64,000 nt of DNA from Glandiceps talaboti (GCF_964340395.1 NC_135551.1:16317003-16381002); one strand, 5' to 3'; shown: positions 21,346-34,279, counted from the first letter of the stretch. Notes: generated by a model from the sequence alone, not told the origin. Numbers and translations are program-made.

Positions 21346-22848
21346 GTAAACTTGTACATTGTAATTTATTTTGTATGTATACATATAATGGGAATATGTA
21401 TTAACTTTCAGTATATGCAATTGTCATGGGGAGGGTCATGTTTGACAAAATGTAACAAAGGAGAGAGTCACTTTTACAAGCGGAGAATGGGAGGCGGGTC
21501 AGGTTTACTTAATAGACCATGTGTGATTTCCTCCCCCCCCCCCCTGTAAATACTGATGGCTCCCGAAATGAAAACGTGTTGCTTCCACATACACATACAC
21601 CTAATTTAATGTTTTACGTTTTCTATTGAAACAGCCCTGAAACCAGATTCTTTTTATGGATGTGTTAAGGACTGATTTATTTGTTGACAGTTGTATCTGT
21701 ATTAACAAGTGGTATGTTTTCATTATTAACTTTAATGATAAATACCTACATTATTCATTTATAGCATAGCGGCTCAATGACTAGTACGCTTGAATGTTCT
21801 ATATACTATGCAAAAATTTGGTGGTTTACCCAAGGATGCATTGTTGTGCAATGACTATGCATGCGCGTTCTTTGACTGGCGACTCAGACTTACGCTATTA
21901 TAACCACTGGCGACTCCATATTTTAAATCACACCGTTCATAACAAACTAACTAATGTGTCAAAATTGCTCACTGCTTAGGATTTATCTCAAAGGTCGCAG
22001 TTATATACCCCGTTAATACTTGACTATTTACAAAGACAAAGTGTGAACTGACCACAGCTAGTTAGCTAGCTGAAGCTAGTTATATATTGATATCGGTAAT
22101 GAGTGACATGCCAAACATGATACTGTAGACTTTCGACTAGCATTCCTCAACGTTGTCAAAACGATATAACAGCCTCATACCTTTTGATAAAATAGTAACG
22201 TTGTGTCTGTTCATTATTTTTATGTTCAATTTTACTCTGGAAACACTTTTAGTTAGTAGATTGACATCCTACATCGTCCGACAATTTAAACTGTATTTTC
22301 CAATATGGCGGATAGTGACGTCACTAACTATCGCGAGATTTGTGAAAGCTCAACAGTAAGGTATGGCAAGTCTCGTGTATTGCGATATTTCGTCCAGACA
22401 TTTGATATTTGGTTTGAAATAATTTTAGCTTTTCTGAGAAAACTAATCAAAATCTGTGATTGACAAAAATCAGTGTGCAAAAGATTGAGTTTAGAGAGAT
22501 TAAGAGATTTAGACATGCATTACAATACAGAAGTGTGAACAACAGTCTCCTGCAGTTATTCAAATATAAAGGCAACGATATTGTGCTTGTGCAAACAGGA
22601 CGTCAGCACATACCAACTTAGATATTTCATGATTTTAGCATAATCATGATAAAATCGTCAACTTCAACTTCTGAACCCAAACAGTATGGACTTTTAGTAC
22701 AAAATGGTTCAGAATACATCTGAATACACCTTTCTGGGTGTTGTAAGGGCTTACAATAACAACTACAAACTCTACATACAGTGTCAAACAAAGATTAAAG
22801 TGTCGAATGGAGCTGAATTTACAATATAAATACTGTCATATATTACGT

Positions 22849-24434
22849 TTAGTTTAGTTTAGTTTAGTTTAGTTAGGGATTAAATATCCAGAGATAATGG
22901 CATCCCATCAGAATCTGGTGCAGAAGTGTTGATCAATGTTATTCTTGAATTCGTTGACGTTTTTAGAAAGTACAACATAGTCCGGTAATGAGTTCCACTC
23001 AGTAACAATACGAACAGGAAAACAATTCTTTCGCGGATCTAATCGTGCATGTTGTTTCCGGAGTTTCGCAGCATGTCCCCTCGAAGAAGTGTATGTAGAT
23101 TTCTCCAGTGGAACCGAACATTTGTCAATGTTGTTGATTAGTTTAAATACTTGCAGCATGTCCCCTCGTATACGACGTGTTTTGAGTGTAGTTAACTGTA
23201 ATGTTGCTAGTCTGTCCTTGTATGGTTTGCCTTGACATTCAGTGATGACCTTGGTGACTCGCCTTTGTACTTTCTCAAGTGTTGCAATGTCTTTCTGTAG
23301 CCATGGTGACCATGCTTGTGAGGCATATTCTAGATGTAGTCGAATGAATTGTTTGTATAGTTTGAGTATTATGTCCTTTGATCGTAATTTAAAAGTTCTT
23401 TTAATCATTCCAAATACTTTGTTTGCTTTTTTGACTGCTTCTGAAAATTGTCTACTATGTTTTAAGCTACTGTGCACAATTACTCCTACATCCTTTGCTT
23501 CCTCTACTTCCTTCAGGGTGAAGTCCATCATAGAGTATTTCAGTTTCGGGTTATTTGATCCCATGTGTATAACTTTGCATTTATCAATGTTAAATTTCAT
23601 CTGCCATTTATCTGACCAGTCTACAAGATGATTTAAGTCTCTTTCCAATGAAGAACGGTCACTGGGATCCTGGATTTTCCTATATATTTTTGTATCGTCA
23701 GCAAATTTCTTTATCTGTGCCTGGACACCTACATCAATGTCATTGATGAAAATTAAAAATAATACTGGGCCTAACACTGACCCCTGTGGTACTCTACTTG
23801 TGACAGGTTTCCATGATGAATTACGTCCCTGAACAACTACTCGCTGTTGTCTGTTGGACAGCCATTCTTCAACCCAATTAGCAATATCTCCAACTATACC
23901 ATGGGCCCTCAGCTTGAGTAACAATCTCTTATGCGGAACTTTATCAAAGGCTTTAGCAAAATCGAGATAGATTACATCAACATCCTTCATTCGTGTATGT
24001 TGTTACCTCGTCTAGAAATTCCAGTAGGTTATTCCAGTAGGTTTGTTAAACTGGATTTCCCAGATGTAAAGCCATGTTGAGATGGTAAAATTAACTGGTG
24101 CTTGTTGACATGCTTGACAATACTGTCTCTTAGACATGACTCCATTAATTTACAGACTACAGATGTCAAACTAACCGGTCTATAATTTCCAGGAGATGAT
24201 TTTTTCCCTTTCTTGAAAATAGGGCAGACTTTAGCTATTCTCCAATCTAGTGGTACACACCTCTCCTTAAGTGACCTATTAAAAAGTATTGTTATAGGGT
24301 ATGCCAGTTCCTTAATACATTCCACAAGTACCCGAGTTGAAATTTGATCTGGTCTTGGGGCCTTGTTCACATTTAGAGCTTTAATCTTAGCCTCAACTGT
24401 GCTCTGCTGTATCGATGTGGATGTTAACTCTAGG
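22849..24434 (-). mobile_element. CR1/jockey-like LINE, 5'-truncated, with TTACGT target duplications
   Basis: Minus strand. The upstream frame at 24029-24370 holds 'NKAPRPDQI' and 'GNYRPVSLTSVVCKLMES'. The downstream frame at 22908-23990 holds 'VDVIYLDFAKAFDKVPH', 'VPQGSVLGPVLFLIFINDI', 'KKFADDTKIYRK' and the C-terminal 'RGHAAKLRK...CFPVRIVTEWNSLP' block that ends such proteins. The 3' end is a (CTAAA)n tail, seen as (TTTAG)n at 22848-22875. The hexamer TTACGT flanks it at 22843-22848 and 24435-24440. A 13-bp tandem duplication at 24019-24044 breaks the frame, and at least one further small indel is needed before 'VDVIYLDF'. The usual SGVPQG motif reads SRVPQG here. Confidence 0.9.
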
Positions 24435-25322
24435 TTACGTAAACCTTAATGTCGTAGTGACAATGTGTGCAAGCCATGACTTGTTAGATGTTTATTTGCT
24501 AAGTTGAGCCTAGTTTTAGCCGGTTATATACATTAATTTTGCACATTGCAAATCATAGAGAACCTCTTATTAGAAATCTAGAGTACTGATATTGTATAAA
24601 TACATAACGTCATTGAATCGACAACTTGATTTACAAGGTAACCTGACCATCATTGTAGCAACATAAACGCAGGTGCAATTAAAATGATGAGTGGCTGTAA
24701 GACGTCAATATATGAGACAAACATAGTCTGACGGTACATAATAAAACTTACAGATTGTATTTACTTGTTCCCCAACGTTGTCTAGTTTTATTTTGTGTTC
24801 ATTGTGTTGATTGTTAGAGAATCAGACTTGACTGATATGAATCGAATGTAACTGCAAAGAGAACAATGTTGTAGTAACCTTGGTCTGACTTGTCAAACAG
24901 AAAGATTTGAAAGCTTTGTGGTACCTGACTTTTACCTTAATTGACTGGAGTGCATGTATGTGTGTTACAGTATAGGTGAGACACAATATTCTTCAAGTTT
25001 GGCATCCCAGCCATACTGTGTATACCAGTCATACTATAAAATAGATAGTAGGTGATGCAAGTAAAATGATTACCTGTGAGATGTCAATATAATGTATTTA
25101 GTATTAATTTCATGACTCCAAGTCCGGAATGCAGGATGTTGGCATTGTAAGAAGAAGTGCATAATTTGTCGAGCTGTTCTCCAATGCGGTCAAATTATTT
25201 TGAGTTTTGTTAAATATCGGAGATTATCCAGACAAGTTGACTACAAGGAGAACACTTTTCTAGTCACATTCATCTGATGAGGATTTTGTCATATAAAAGG
25301 ATTTTCAAAGTCTATGCATACA

Positions 25323-27235
25323 CAGTACCGTAGCCTGCGGGGGGGGGGCAAGGGGGGCAGCTGCCCCTCTTGATATTTTGGAAAAAAGCAAGAAAAAAAG
25401 CAACTTTTTGAATACATAGCGATGCTATTAAAATCGATATTGACGTGACGATTCCTAGCATGCGCGATGGGTAGTTCATGGATAGTTCACTTAAGTGACT
25501 TTACACTGACTCATGCGATCTTATATCGCTATTGTACGCTGGCTTAACTTTGAATAAAAATGTATCCAGTTAAAAATTGTAACTTTTTGCAGCAAATTAA
25601 AAATTCTTTGTGAGGGAAAGTACAAAAGAAGTGCGCACATGCACTGTGCATTTTCCGCGAGTAACAGTCTTGAAAGTCTCCTTCATTTGTAGATAGTAAG
25701 TCGCAATTATAATGTCAGCGAGTGAAACTCAAAAAAAGATGGAAAAGTCGTTCAACGTGAGGTCGCCTGCTATGCTGCATGCAGTGACTCCGAAGATGCG
25801 CTCGATCTCATTTACATCTTGTTCCTTATATTAAAACATTTCAGGCTGATAAAACGGCAGATCACTTTTTGGAAAATTTGGTTGCCCTGAAAACTATTAA
25901 ACTAGGTACGCAGTTTAAGATCCACTATTAGAAGGTATTTCTTTCAATAATTGTGTTCGACGTTGTCTTTGGTTAAAATTTTGTTTGATATAATTATCTC
26001 ATTGCACTGACACTAGCGTTATTTCGCAATTCATTTTGAAGCGACCTGAATTTGTAAACAGAGCTGTACCTTCGACATCAAAATGAAAACTTCAATTTCC
26101 ATTATAATGATAATGACAAGGAGAATTCACTGAGTTCACCTTTGTTTCCGACATAAACGAGGCCATAACAGTTTTGGGAGTTTGATAAAGAAAATGATTA
26201 TTTTGTTGTGTTACTTATTTGAGAAAACACCATCCATTTGTTTTGCTTTGAATGTGACATCTTTTCGGCAACTATTTTGAAAAAAGATACGACATTAGGC
26301 CAGAAAAAATGAAAAAGCTGTTCAACCTACCCATATATTTTTTTCTGGTGATGGGCAATATATCCTCATACGGGCTTGGCATTTTTTTTTTAAATTAAGG
26401 ATATTTCTTTATATTTTCTGAATAGTACATGTAACAATATACATTTGAGTCTATTCCAAATTATGTAATATCTTATACAGTGGTTTACTTGGCTCTGATG
26501 TGGAACCAAATTAAACTTCAGGAGAAGTTATTTACCATGTGCACATCCGCATAATATCTTTCAGCTTTGCCACAACAAAATACACTTCCAGATAATATGT
26601 AATGCATAGCATAATTGTTTCAATTCTGGTATTTTATTGTGTCTATGGTTTGATATTGTATGTCTCTAAATGGCCTCCTACACTTTCAATTTTTTTCATC
26701 TTTGGAGTTGTCTCCTTGCATCATTGTACCATATGATTTTATATCTCCACTGTAGTGTAGGTGACAGAAGGAGTGGCTAAAATAATGCTTTCATTTGGCG
26801 GGGCTTAACATTTTTTTTGAGAAGAGAGGGTGAGAGGAACTACACCATCTGTTTAACCGTAAATTGTGTACATTTCCTAACTGTAGCTATGCAGACAAAT
26901 TGCATTAGATAGTATCAAGATGACTGAATGAGTTCTATCTAAACTCGACCTGAAATATTTTGCTATCATTATATATGGTTTGTTTTATCCTTGTCAAGCA
27001 TTGTGAAAAAATGAAATCGACCTACTTACTCAATGATATGTGATGGGTTAGGTTACCCGTTGACAAACATTTTTTAATTCTTCTGACCTTACATATAATA
27101 TTCAATTGCGTGTGTATGTAAATTACATGCAAATTTAAGTAAATTAGCACTTTTCTAAATTTTAAATGCATGATTGCACAAGACAAAATTCTGCCCCCCC
27201 CCCCCCTTTGGCAATTTGCTCAGGCTACGGCCCTG
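25323..27235. mobile_element. Non-autonomous hAT-like DNA transposon, 1.9 kb
   Basis: The ends are inverted repeats: CAGTACCGTAGCCTG at the left and, reading inward from the right, CAGGGCCGTAGCCTG. Each is followed by a G-rich/C-rich run (25337-25356 and 27193-27208). CAG...CTG termini and 8-bp duplications are known for hAT elements; here the flanks 'gcataca' and 'atataca' are an imperfect match. The paralogous unit at about 34690-34705 continues across this point without the insert. The interior has no intact transposase. It contains segments also found at 9230-9378 and 15190-15935. Confidence 0.75.
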
Positions 27236-27427
27236 ATATACAATTGTATCCCTACCTTGTGTCATCCACACGAGATAAAACTCCCGAAGGTTTAGCAATT
27301 TGAATTAAAAGGCAGTCTCGGTTTAGCTCAGAGGTCAGTATTCATTAGAAATGATTGCATTGAGTACATTGGCTATCAATGGTTATTTTACTGACGTTAT
27401 TTTTATAATACACATTTCTATATAAAC

Positions 27428-27504
27428 TTTGGAAAACCTGTTTGTCAACATAGTTAAAATACTGAAATGTATTGATAACTATGTTGACAAACAGGTTTTC
27501 CAAA
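27428..27504. repeat. Perfect 29-bp inverted repeat with 19-nt loop
   Basis: The left arm at 27428-27456 and right arm at 27476-27504 are exact reverse complements (tttggaaaacctgtttgtca... against its complement). The overall size of 77 nt is similar to a microRNA precursor. The paralogous copy at about 34893-34925 has the left arm and lacks the right arm, so the inversion arose in this copy or was lost in the other. Confidence 0.9.
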
Positions 27505-28035
27505 AGGCGAGAGGCTCAGACGACTGAGAAGGAGTATAGTTTGTTTTCTGTTTAGAATACTTGTAATGTTAGAGTCGAATAAATTCACAATAAAATACAA
27601 CCAATAACTTTAAACGAACATTAAAACTAATGCTTGACAGGTAAAGGTCACACCATGGAAACGAACTGACGTAGGCTACTTGAAACCCCATTGTTATGGT
27701 TCCCTCTGTGATACGTGCCGAAATCCTATCATTGTAAAAGGTTATCACTTATATAACTATGTGAATTCAATCTAAATCTAACATTATTGAACAATTTTTA
27801 GTCCTCGAGTGTGTATTGGATGCTGGGTATAGATTCAGACATATGTCTTGTGTCAATTTCAATGCCATCCGTAAATTATATACAATTACAGTGGTTTAAA
27901 CATTAGCTGGTCACGTATGCATTATTGTAAATAGAACAGTAGCTGTATACACGCTATATATAATGTCTAGTCACGATGCAAATTGATATGCTTTTGTTAC
28001 TTGAGGTTTGACAATAACCACAGGCTACAACATTG

Positions 28036-28362
28036 AATGGTTAGCGTGACCGGCTTGGAATCTACAGGTTGCAGGTTCGAGCCCCGTCGCTGCCTATTGT
28101 TTGTTTCTGAGTGGCTAAAGTCAAGTTGGGCAAAATTTGAACCACGACTGTGCCTCAGTCCACCCAGCTGTATAATTGGGGACCTGGTAGGATGTAGGTT
28201 GCAATGTGAAGGCTTTAATCATATGCGCTTAAACGGCTGCAATGGATTGTATGCTCCCCGGGGAGTTGAGGAAGACTAAATGGCCGTTGTGCCGTTCTGG
28301 TCCGAGCCAAGCGTAATAATTGTAAAGCGCTTTGAGCACGGAGTGGGAAAGTGCTAACTACA
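28036..28362 (+). mobile_element. tRNA-derived SINE
   Basis: The head has RNA polymerase III promoter-like boxes: 'tggttagcgtgaccgg' (box A-like, 28038) and 'ggttcgagccccg' (box B-like, 28073). A body follows with 'gtgcctcagtccacccagct' and 'gtataattgggga', and a tail with 'taaagcgctttgagcacgg' near 28323. The body resembles a conserved SINE core domain shared across many invertebrates; I cannot say which named domain. The flanks 'ctacaacattg' (28025-28035) and 'aactacattg' (about 28356-28365) are an imperfect target duplication. Confidence 0.75.
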
Positions 28363-28599
28363 TTGTATGTTGTCGCCTTTCATTGCTCTTGTAGGTTTCA
28401 TTTGTTCTCTAAACTGTTTTAGTCCGTATTTAAGTGACTTATTTTGAAACAGGTTCTTCGAAAACAAGAATTACTATCAATTAATATCATATAAACCATA
28501 CGGGGATCTGGAAGAATGAAAATGCATTGATTTCTATTTTGTAGTGTAATCATTATTATTTGTCATAGAATATTAACATTTGTGACATAATGTTAAACT

Positions 28600-30865
28600 C
28601 TAAATATCATTTTTGGACTATTCGTATATTTTGAAGATTGCTAAAGCATGTAAGCTTACACAGTGTAGATTTTAAAACAACACGGAATAACTTCGTTAAG
28701 TAATAACACAAAACGTTTGGACTTTAGTACCTTAACTTCCTCGACAACATATTTCTTCTCCCAGAGATATTCGTAAATTTTACTTTTAATGAATTATTAT
28801 TGCTATCAAATCTATCCTACGCCTTAAAGTTACAACTGTACGTCTATCTATTAAGTCATTTTCAGAATATTGCCAAGAATATTCCATTTTTAAATAAGAT
28901 GTTTGACTAACTCACCTGTATGTTGGAACGAAGTTGGGTGGCCGGATTGAATGATATGGTATTTTTTACGCGTCATATGCGCATGCTCAGTTTGCGATGC
29001 CCTAGCAGTATTGTAAAACTTTATGACTGTTTCCTCGTTGGAAATTGTCATATTTTGTATATTCCTTTTAATCACCCTATTTACAATATAACCAAAACAA
29101 AGAGGGATTTGTATTTCATGTAAGCTATAAACAATGTCTGATTCAATTCCCGTAAAACTTCTCTTCACTCTGGGAGATGGTTTTCCCTAATCCAATACCC
29201 TTTGGTTATTGGGTAAACTATACTATTTTTAGCTGACCCGGGTCTGTGTTGCTTGTCATTTTACCTGATGCATACTGGTGAACTGACCATAGCTTGGTAG
29301 AGGTCAAAGGTTAATCGATTTCTGTAAATACCAGACAGTCCAGCTTGGCAACGATGTAATGCAGGCAAGTTACAAACAATACAATGTACACAGTAAACTT
29401 AGTAGCTTGATTAACATATTACAGAATCATATGTTCTTTGTGAAATTACTAAAATTACTCCAATCTCTATTTACCAACTAAGACGTCTCTATACTGTCTT
29501 TATTTGCTGTTAATTTCTGACAAAATGACAGCAACTCTAGGAAATGCGTGTTTCATTATATTTATCTGGTAAATACCCGATACGATGTTCAACCACAGAA
29601 ACCAACCATATTGCAACATGTATAATGCCAAAATTTATCTCAATAATTTCTAAATTCATTTCTCATAGTATTACTCAAAAAAAATTGAGTGATATTTAAA
29701 TGCAAGTTCAAATCTTGTTAGGATTAACTTTAATGTGGGTAACATTGTCACTGATTAAAGAAGACATTTATTTTCGAAAATTAGTATAAGAGGGTGTGAT
29801 TATTTTTCATAACGATCAATTTACCAGTGTACATATGTATGTTTTAAAAAAAGTAATGCACCCCTACTGCAGGGCTTCCATAGTCGAGCTAGATAATTTA
29901 ACGGATGGGCGCCAACTAGTACTACGGCAAGGTTTCTTCTAATTGAAGCCAGAAAGCAGGTATGTGTATAGTTCCGTTGTCTATGCCTTTGATAGACGTG
30001 TGATGATGATTTTGTATCTACAATAATGATTAACATAATACTTTTAGAATTTATGGATGGTGACTAAAGTTAATAAACAGATAGACATGGGGTTAACATG
30101 AATTGTAAACATAAAATGCTATATGTTTATGTTTGAATGTATTCTACGTATAACAATATCCAAAGTATGGCGGTACATAATAACCACACTTTGTATATGT
30201 AATAATGGTTGATCATGGAATTTTATATAAAGAAATACATTTTCATAGGTATAATTATATACTGTTTTGTTTGCCTAACAATAACTGGAGTTTTTTTAAA
30301 GGTTAATGTATCTCCAATATATCATCACGAACATTTTAGATAAGAATGATTTCGATGGGTCAACAAACTTTAACAAGGTCAATTCTTCAGATCTGTGACC
30401 ATGGCATGTAAATGTTTTATAATAATAGGTGAACTAAGACACAAGTTTTGAAATAAAGCTGAGAAATACAAAATCAGCAATGATTTAAAGACAATGAACA
30501 GAATTGAAAACAAAAGTCATTAAAATGTTTGATTTTTTCATATAATGTCATGACTATTTCATCTTTTGAAAGCATAATTGTGGGAAGGTAGTATGGATTT
30601 GGAAAAATGGTGATTTGGAATATGTTTTTTCATACTTCTTTTTTTCTTTTTTCTATTTTGTATTAGGTCTAAAAGTGACGAACTCTGATATGGACGTATG
30701 ACAGCACACATTCGGTGAAGGGAATATATCTTTTCCGTAGAATAATGCTGAACACGAAACCAAACTGTGAAATTAGTGAAACACGAACGAAACTATACGT
30801 GTACAAGAGTTGTATATAATTGAGGAAGATTTCAACACTCAAGAAAAAATCTTTACTTTAAATAC
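28600..30865 (+). repeat. 2.3-kb duplicated segment, left copy (partner 46320-48611)
   Basis: It can be followed continuously by eye from 'aaatatcatttttgga' to 'ttactttaaatactacttta'. Landmarks: 'catatgcgcatgctcagttt', 'ccagacagtccagcttggca', 'gagctagataa', 'gatgggcgcca', 'cgatgggtcaacaaacttta', 'tatggacgtatgacagcaca', 'ctatacgtgtacaagagttg'. No conserved long ORF spans both copies. A more diverged form recurs at 53750-58930. Confidence 0.85.
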
Positions 30866-31122
30866 TACTTTACTAAAAACAGGAAACTCAAACTGAGGAG
30901 GAGAATAGTTTTGTTTGTTTCCTGTTTAGTATTCTTGTATTTTTAGAGTCGACTAAATTCACAATAAAATACAACCAATAACTTTAAACGTACAATAAAA
31001 CTAATACTTGAAAAGTAAGGGTCATACCATTGAAACGAACTGGCATAGGCTACTTGAAACCCTGTTTTCCTATGGCGCCCTCTACGATAATTGCCTCTGC
31101 CCTATCATTGTAAAGATTATGA

Positions 31123-32317
31123 TTTAATATGATTTAATATGATTGCCATGGTAACATCCATCCATGACAAGTAAGGGAGAAAAGCCTTAAAGGCCTATAT
31201 ACTCCCTGTAGTGTTCCAGTACTGGTCCAAGACAATTTTAAAGTCTTTCACAGTTTCTGTTCCAATAACATGGTAAATTGTTCCAGTGGTGTACAACACG
31301 TTGAGAAAAGAAGTATTTCCGGATATTCAGTCTGACAGTTGGTTTAAAAATCTTGAGTGAGTGTCCTCTTGTCCTGTTTGTTGGATGGTAGGTGAATAAA
31401 ACGCTTTGATCAATTTTGTCAAATCCTTTCAGAAAACGAAAGACTTGTATCAAATCACCTCGCAACCGTCTTTGTTCTAATGTTGTTATACTGAGTGCTT
31501 CTGGCCTTTCAACGTAAGTGAGATGTCGAAGTTCAGGTATCAGCTTGGTAGCCCTCCTTTGCACCTTTTCTAAGAGTTCGCTGTCCTTTTTCAGATATGG
31601 GTTCCAGAATCGCACTGCATATTCAATGTGTGGCCGTACTAGAGAGTTGAATACTTTCATGATGACAAACTTTGATTTATATGTGATATTTCGTTTGATA
31701 ATTCCCAGAGCTCTATTTGCCTTTTTAGCTGCTGCTGCACAGTGCTGATTTGATTTCAACGAGTTATGAATTAAAACACCTAGGTCCTTTTCTTCTGTGA
31801 CTGTTTGTAGTGGTTGTCCATTCATAGTGTAGGTATATGAAGGGTTTGATGATCCAGTGTGCATAATTTTACATTTGTCAACATTGAATGACATTTGCCA
31901 GGTGTCAGCAATTGACTTAAGTTATTCAGGTCTTCTTGGAAATTAACATAATCTGTTGGTGAATTTACAGCTGTGCATAGTTTGGTGTCATCAGCAAACT
32001 TCAGTATGAAAGACTTAACAGCGCTATCGATGTCATTGATATGAATCAGAAACAGAGTTGGTCCGAGCACAGATCCCTGTGGGACTCCACTAGTTACAGA
32101 TGGCCACTCTGAAGCTACACCATTCAGTACTGTGCGCTGTGATCTGCAGGCTAACCAAGTTTTAATCCATGACCTGACACTCCCTGCTATACCATGAGCC
32201 TGTAGCTTGGCTAGTAGTCTTGCATGTGGCACCTTGTCGAAAGCTTTACTGAAGTCAAGATATGCAATGTCTACAGGACTCCCTTCGTCGAGTGATTTTG
32301 TTACAATTTCGAAAAAC
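31123..32317 (-). mobile_element. CR1-like LINE, 5'-truncated, frame-broken
   Basis: Minus strand. At 31822-32319 are 'VDIAYLDFSKAFDKVPH', 'TSGVPQGSVLGP' and 'LKFADDTKL'. After a frameshift, 31238-31894 carries 'CKIMHTGSSNP', 'LGVLIHNSLK', 'EKVQRRATKLIPEL', 'RRLRGDLIQVFRFLKG' and the end block 'RKYFFSQRVVHHWNNLP'. The 3' end has a short tail of repeated 'atgatttaat'. The flanks read 'ttatga' and 'acatga', and the uninterrupted paralogous site is at about 35186-35195, which confirms an insertion. Confidence 0.88.
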
Positions 32318-34152
32318 ATGACTTAGATAATTATTTGAATTAAATCTAAATCTAACACCATTCTACAATTTCATTCTTTAGTGTTTGTGTCTGTATTGCA
32401 TGCTGGGTCTAAATAGATTCTTTAACAAACCGTTTTAACCAGAGTTTTCCTATATATCTTATTGACAGTCTACATTATGGTTCAGTCAATAATCACAGAC
32501 TTATCACAATAGTATCTTTTCAGATAGACTAATCTTATTAATTGTTGCATGAGGGGTTGGTAAATACAAGTTATATATATATTTATGGGGGCTACGGAAA
32601 TTATTGTTTTGATATAGGGGCCATGGAAAATTGTGACAGTGCGAAGGTGGGATAGGGTATTGAAAAATTTATTTGATCAAAATAATTTCTTCAAAGCCCC
32701 CCCCCCCCCCCCCCCGCCGTAAATTATCGCCCAGTCTAATTTACTAACCAGATGAGGACTAGAGTGGAAGTTGCAATGTTATCGAAAAAATATTAAAACT
32801 ATTCGAAAAGTTGTGTCTTACTGTACCATACGTTGCCCCTATAATCCTCAACAAAATAATTGATCACTCAAATATGTATATTGAGGTAGTAAAAATAGAA
32901 AAGATATGAACATATTCACAATTACTTGGGTTTTTTCCCCTTTCAGCAGATTTTTTTATGGTGTTTGTGTGGGCACTTTTACAATGTACGAAACTACAAC
33001 ATGCATCCAAAACAACGCCATAAACTGTGGAGCATAGTTTTAAATCATTTTTCTAGTGACGTTTGGAATGGTCTTAGGTGAGGAATTTAAACTCCTCCTG
33101 TACCTGGTACGGAACTTTTTGTTCGCTTTATATTGTTGTAAGTGAAAGGTAACACTACATAAATATTTAGAATACCATTGCTATATTGAACATTAGTATG
33201 TTATACATTAACTTACATTTAATTGCCGTACATATATGTACTAAAGAGATATAAATGTTTTATATTTTCAGTGTTGAAATTTGCCATTTCTTGTACTTTC
33301 TAAACACGCATGTCTGATCATTGTTATACCATTGAAACTTTTCAAACACCATTTATTTCCTCATGTAAAAGCTGGCTCAGAGAGCGGCAATTTGGCCATA
33401 TAACATCAATAGTCAAGGAAGTGTACTTACCGAGGAAAACACAAACAAGACAACTAAGTAAACCATGTGTACTTACCACTTACAGTAAATAATAATTCAG
33501 AATATCAGATCTGAAGATATACCGTTCTGGGTGTCTTGTGGGCTTAAAAGAACAACTACAAACACTACATGCAGTTTTAAGCAAACAATACATTATCAAA
33601 TGGAACTGAATTTACAATGTAAATACTATCATACATTACTGAAACTTTAATGGCATAATGCCAACGTGTGTAATCCATGACCTGCTACATATTTCGTTGT
33701 TAGGTTGAGAATAAATTTAGCCAGCTATATACATTAATGATGCACATTGCAAATAATAGAGAACCTCTTCTTATTGAATCTAGACTTCAGATAGAAATAT
33801 ATATATAGAAATACAGAACGTCTACGACTCGGTAACCTGATCATCCTTGTAGGAACATAAACACCCATGTAAGTAAATGAGTAGTTGAGACGTCAATATG
33901 AATCAAGGAACAGAGTTTGACATACGGAACATTGCCTTCGTATAAAAAATTACAGATGTGATTTACTCGTTCCCCAGCGTTGCCTCGTTTTATTTTGTAT
34001 TAGTTGTGTTGATTATTAGAGACTCAGGCTTTACTGATACGAATCGAGTGTAACTCCAATGTCAATGAGAACATTATTGTGGTCTGAGAATTGGATTTGA
34101 AAGCGTTGTTGCACCTGGCTTTCACCTGAATTGACTTGAGTGTACGTATATA

Positions 34153-34279
34153 ATGTGTGTGTGTATGTATGTATGTATGTATGTATGTATGTATGTATGT
34201 ATGTATGTATGTATATATGTATGTATGTGTGTGTATGTATGTATGTATGTATGTATGTATGTATGTATGTATGTATGTA

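Larger units (their letters stand above)
19960..30865 (+). repeat. Long repeat unit, copy A (with nested insertions)
   Basis: First and longest copy of a unit that recurs to its right. Ordered landmarks: poly-G plus 'taatttactaacca.atgagg' (20070-20175); 'cacaccatacatccaaacaa' and 'acctggtacgg' (20390-20515); 'tatattgaacattagtatgt' (20590); 'gtgttgcttccacatacaca' (21580); 'aacaactacaaac' (22755); 'gttatatacattaatttt' (24520); 'atttcatgactccaagtccg' (25105); 'gataaaactccc' (27270); 'acaataaaatacaaccaata' (27588); 'aaatctaaatctaacattat' (27775); and the 2.3-kb segment 28600-30865. It carries a CR1-like LINE, a hAT-like element and a SINE not present at the same places in other copies. Confidence 0.75.

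Noticed and set aside
23242-23631. 129-codon plus-strand ORF
   Set aside because: It is the antisense shadow of the CR1-like reverse transcriptase on the minus strand.
28036-28100. A functional tRNA gene at the SINE head
   Set aside because: The two boxes are present but acceptor and anticodon stems do not pair properly, and the sequence continues into a SINE body.
27520-31100. Direct repeats at 27520-27800 and 30890-31120 as LTRs of a retrotransposon
   Set aside because: No LTR retrotransposon coding (protease, integrase), primer-binding site or TG...CA ends were seen between or at them, and the same block recurs at 34970 and 49300 as part of the long unit.
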